NCBI GenBank assembly: GCA_964500605.1
Contig: CAZCOS010000040.1
Location: 1 to 20,902 of the forward strand
Length of the DNA stretch: 20,902 nt
Source: Sterolibacterium sp964500605
Lineage (GTDB): Bacteria; Pseudomonadota; Gammaproteobacteria; Burkholderiales; Rhodocyclaceae
Reading direction: 5' to 3'
This document shows, one piece after another, positions 18,935 to 20,902 of this stretch (positions are counted from its first letter, which is position 1; every line of letters starts with the position of its first letter). The translations under genes were made by a program, and so were the position numbers. Below the pieces are notes generated by a model that had not been told where the DNA came from, searched no databases, and was given only the letters and a program-made list of their open reading frames with translations.

Positions 18935-20636
18935 ACTGACCGATGCCCAGCTGGCCGACTTGCCGTCCCAGGCAGAGGCAAAGGTCTACAGGGCGTTGAG
19001 GGACGGTCTTCCCCGCGACTTTGTCGTCTTTTTCCAGGTCGGTTGGATCTTGCGCCGCGAGGAAGAGCAAGCCAAGGATGGGGAAACCGACTTCGTCGTC
19101 TGTCACCCGGATCTCGGGTACGTGTGCATCGAAGTCAAGGGCGGCGGCGTCGGGTTCGACTCCAGCAGCGGGGAATGGTTTTCCATCGATCGCCATCATC
19201 AAAAGCATGCGATCAACAACCCGGTCAACCAGGCTCTGAAGGCCAAGTATTCGATTCGATCCAAGCTGAATGAGCACCAGCGTTGGCGCGATCTGTCGCT
19301 CGCCAACGTCCTCAGAGGTCATGCGGTGTTCTTCCCTGATGTCGGGGATGCGAATGCCCTGAGCCGGCCCGACATGCCGTCGACCCTGATCGGCTGCGCG
19401 AAGGACCTCCACGATCCGAAGGCGTGGATCGATGCGGTCTTTGCCTATTGGGGCAACGATGCATCGGGATTCACTCCCATGGGCAGGCGCGGCGTCGATG
19501 TCCTTCGCGAGGTGTTTGCGCGATCTTTCGTGGTCGCGCCGCTGATCTCTTCGCAGTTGGCTGACCAGGAGGCGCGTCGGCTGGTTCTCACCAAGGATCA
19601 GATTCGCGTGCTCGACTTCTTGCGATCCCACCGCAGAGTCGCCGTGAGCGGTGGCGCAGGCACGGGCAAGACTGTGTTGGCACTTGAAAAGGCACGTCGC
19701 CTTGCATCCGAGGGCTTCCGAACGCTGCTGACTTGCTACAACCGGCAGCTCGCGGACCACCTATCAAGTCTTTGCTCAGCCACCCCGAATCTGGATGTGA
19801 TGAGCTTCCATCAACTGTGCCACCGGCAGGTTGAGAGGGCCAATCGTGCATCTGGGCGGGATCTGGTTTCCGAAGCCAAGGTCACCTATCCGGGCAAGGA
19901 TCTCTACGAGGTACAACTACCCAACGCGCTCGGATATTCCCTCGAAATCCTCCCGGATCGGTACGACGCCATCGTCTGCGACGAGGGCCAGGACTTTCGC
20001 GAGGAGTTCTGGGTTCCGCTCGAGCTACTACTGACCGACTATGACAGCAGCCCGCTGTACGTGTTCTACGACGACAACCAGAACCTGTATGCCCGCGCAG
20101 GGACTTTCCCCATCCGCGACGAGCCGTTCTCGTTGACCACGAATTGCCGCAACACGGCGCCGATTCACGAAGCTGCCTATAAGCACTACAAGGGAGTTCC
20201 GGTGAGTCCGCCTGACATTCAGGGTGATGACGTTCAGTTTGACGAGTCGCCAAGTCGAGACCCACAGGCGGCCAAGATCAATGCTCGAATCGTCGACCTG
20301 GTTGCGAGACAGGGCGTCGCGCCTGGTGACATCACTGTGCTGGTGGCCGATGCCTTTCACAAGGCCGAGTACTACGCTGCCCTGAGAAGGCTTCCATTGC
20401 CGAAGCCAGCAACTTGGCTTGAGGAGGGCGTTCGAGGTAAGTCCACGGTACTGATCGACACCATCCAACGGTTCAAGGGTCTCGAATCGCCAATCGTGAT
20501 CTTGTGGGGTTTGGACACCATCGACTTGTCACAGCGACAAGAACTGCTCTACGTAGGCATGAGCCGCGCCAAGTCGCTACTGGTCATCGTGGGGCGGACG
20601 GCAACGTGTGCTTTATTCAAAGATGCCACACTCTGA
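18915..20636 (+). CDS. NERD nuclease-SF1 (UvrD-like) helicase fusion
   Basis: A 573-residue protein. The NERD domain (about 15-130) shows an early glutamate (E21), GETDFVV (D59) and IEVKGG (E73, K75), a PD-(D/E)xK-type nuclease core. The helicase part follows: Walker A GGAGTGKT (246-253), LLTCYNRQLA (motif Ia), DEGQD (356-360, Walker B), TTNCRNT (408-414), TIQRFKGLE (516-524) and YVGMSRA (546-552, motif VI). All motifs for ATP-driven strand separation are present, and the compact size suggests a minimal SF1A helicase without large insertions. Its ATG lies 20 bases inside the preceding gene, with GAGGAA four bases upstream, so the two are co-translated and probably partners. Such NERD-helicases recur in defence islands. 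Substrate preference is unknown. Confidence 0.9.
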   Translation: MTTIIPELTDAQLADLPSQAEAKVYRALRDGLPRDFVVFFQVGWILRREEEQAKDGETDFVVCHPDLGYVCIEVKGGGVGFDSSSGEWFSIDRHHQKHAINNPVNQALKAKYSIRSKLNEHQRWRDLSLANVLRGHAVFFPDVGDANALSRPDMPSTLIGCAKDLHDPKAWIDAVFAYWGNDASGFTPMGRRGVDVLREVFARSFVVAPLISSQLADQEARRLVLTKDQIRVLDFLRSHRRVAVSGGAGTGKTVLALEKARRLASEGFRTLLTCYNRQLADHLSSLCSATPNLDVMSFHQLCHRQVERANRASGRDLVSEAKVTYPGKDLYEVQLPNALGYSLEILPDRYDAIVCDEGQDFREEFWVPLELLLTDYDSSPLYVFYDDNQNLYARAGTFPIRDEPFSLTTNCRNTAPIHEAAYKHYKGVPVSPPDIQGDDVQFDESPSRDPQAAKINARIVDLVARQGVAPGDITVLVADAFHKAEYYAALRRLPLPKPATWLEEGVRGKSTVLIDTIQRFKGLESPIVILWGLDTIDLSQRQELLYVGMSRAKSLLVIVGRTATCALFKDATL

Positions 20637-20665
20637 TTTGCGGGCGCGGGTTCAATTCCGCAAAT
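20636..20665 (+). repeat. hairpin directly at the helicase stop codon
   Basis: ATTTGCGG (20636-20643) and CCGCAAAT (20658-20665) are perfect eight-base arms around a 14-base loop containing GGTTCAATT. The left arm begins at the last base of the stop codon. No T-run follows, so it is not a classical terminator; it could protect the mRNA 3' end or be a remnant of recombination. Confidence 0.5.
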
Positions 20666-20798
20666 GGGAATCGAACTGGCGCCGTGTCCGATGTGTTTGG
20701 CTCGTGACCTCGGCCAGGCTGAACTGGTAGGATTATTGGCAGTCGGGGCTGGATTCCGCACCTTTCCGCAGGAGTTCGCAGCGGTTCTAAGGCGCTGA
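20664..20798 (+). CDS. possible 44-residue reading frame with a CPMC motif
   Basis: ATG at 20664 opens a frame of 44 codons ending with TGA at 20796-20798. The product begins MGIELAPCPMCLARDLG and has a CxxC pair (CPMC) followed by a hydrophobic helix. There is no Shine-Dalgarno sequence, and the start lies in the right arm of the hairpin after the helicase gene. It is the longest frame in this stretch and ends before the terminator at 20842, which is compatible with a small third gene. Chance is equally likely. Confidence 0.2.
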   Translation: MGIELAPCPMCLARDLGQAELVGLLAVGAGFRTFPQEFAAVLRR

Positions 20799-20841
20799 GT
20801 TACATAGGTTTGGCGCAGGGTTCCACCCCACCACCAACACC

Positions 20842-20872
20842 AAGGGCCTGGATAGTCTCCAGGCCCTTTTTC
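20842..20872 (+). terminator. strong intrinsic terminator
   Basis: Perfect 11-base stem AAGGGCCTGGA / TCCAGGCCCTT (20842-20852 and 20858-20868) with a five-base loop, followed directly by TTTC and more T (20869-20875). It is correctly placed to end the rightward operon about 205 bases after the helicase stop. The A-tract on the left side means it might also work leftward. Confidence 0.85.
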
Positions 20873-20883
20873 TTTGCGCGAAT

Positions 20884-20900
20884 CCCCGCGTGGCGCGGGG
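20884..20900. repeat. GC-rich hairpin cut by the window end
   Basis: CCCCGCG (20884-20890) and CGCGGGG (20894-20900) form a seven-base stem around TGG; the window stops two T residues later. It may be a second terminator whose T-tract lies outside. The core also resembles the palindromic part of Type I-E CRISPR repeats, but only one unit is visible. Confidence 0.4.
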
Positions 20901-20902
20901 TT

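Noticed and set aside
18915..20636. Gabija GajB or a housekeeping UvrD
   Set aside because: The N-terminal NERD nuclease, the short length and the absence of a GajA (OLD/TOPRIM) partner do not fit either.
20636..20665. tRNA or T-arm remnant as an attachment site
   Set aside because: GGTTCAATTCC looks like a T-loop, but the stem is one base short and no anticodon arm, D-arm or CCA end can be found on either strand.
20800..20840. 3' end of tmRNA or a tRNA (ACCACCA before a terminator)
   Set aside because: The bases before it do not form a T-arm with TTCRANY, and no matching acceptor strand or tmRNA 5' part is present in the window.

Overview
The window looks like a chromosomal defence island from a moderately GC-rich (about 60% by eye) Gram-negative bacterium. 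A gamma- or betaproteobacterium such as a pseudomonad or xanthomonad is plausible, but nothing here fixes the taxon. A 100-base run of N shows it is a draft scaffold. No rRNA, tRNA, insertion sequence, integrase or complete CRISPR array was found.

Left edge (1-490): the last 30 codons of a gene cut by the window edge, a very short convergent reading frame, and a 96-residue protein of unknown function. The cut gene faintly resembles the end of a phage Rz-type lysis protein.

Minus-strand block (13924 down to 495): eight genes, all read leftward, with 4- or 8-base overlaps or gaps of at most 46 bases, so they look like one transcript. In order they are a winged-helix/WYL regulator of the BrxR/CapW type, hsdM, hsdS, hsdR (Type I restriction-modification), a YgjP/SprT-like zinc metallopeptidase, mcrB and mcrC (Type IV, modification-dependent restriction), and a COG2958/HrgA-like protein with an N-terminal helix-turn-helix and a visible PD-(D/E)xK-like motif. 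hsdR appears broken by the N-gap. However, the gap is flanked by an exact 55-base direct repeat, and removing one copy plus the Ns restores a single 1109-residue frame, so the break is almost certainly an assembly artefact.

Plus-strand block (14150-20636): two genes overlapping by 20 bases. The first encodes a 1594-residue protein with a sacsin/NO VEIN-like GHKL ATPase at the N-terminus, a long disordered linker, a DUF3883 nuclease-like domain (D1440, E1455, K1457) and a C-terminal UvrD/PcrA-type Tudor-like tail. The second encodes a 573-residue NERD-nuclease plus SF1 (UvrD-like) helicase. I do not recognise this pair as a named defence system, and it is the best candidate here for something undescribed.

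The two blocks diverge from a 225-base intergenic region. There a perfect 6-3-6 palindrome (13995-14009) overlaps the -35 of the leftward promoter and the -10 of a rightward one. This suggests that the WYL regulator controls both its own restriction operon and the ATPase/helicase pair. Adenine methylation by HsdM (NPPF motif) would not be expected to trigger McrBC, so Type I and Type IV activities could coexist: one attacks unmodified DNA, the other cytosine-modified DNA.

Right edge (20637-20902): no convincing gene, a hairpin directly after the helicase stop, a 44-residue reading frame, a strong intrinsic terminator at 20842-20872 and a second GC-rich hairpin cut by the window end.
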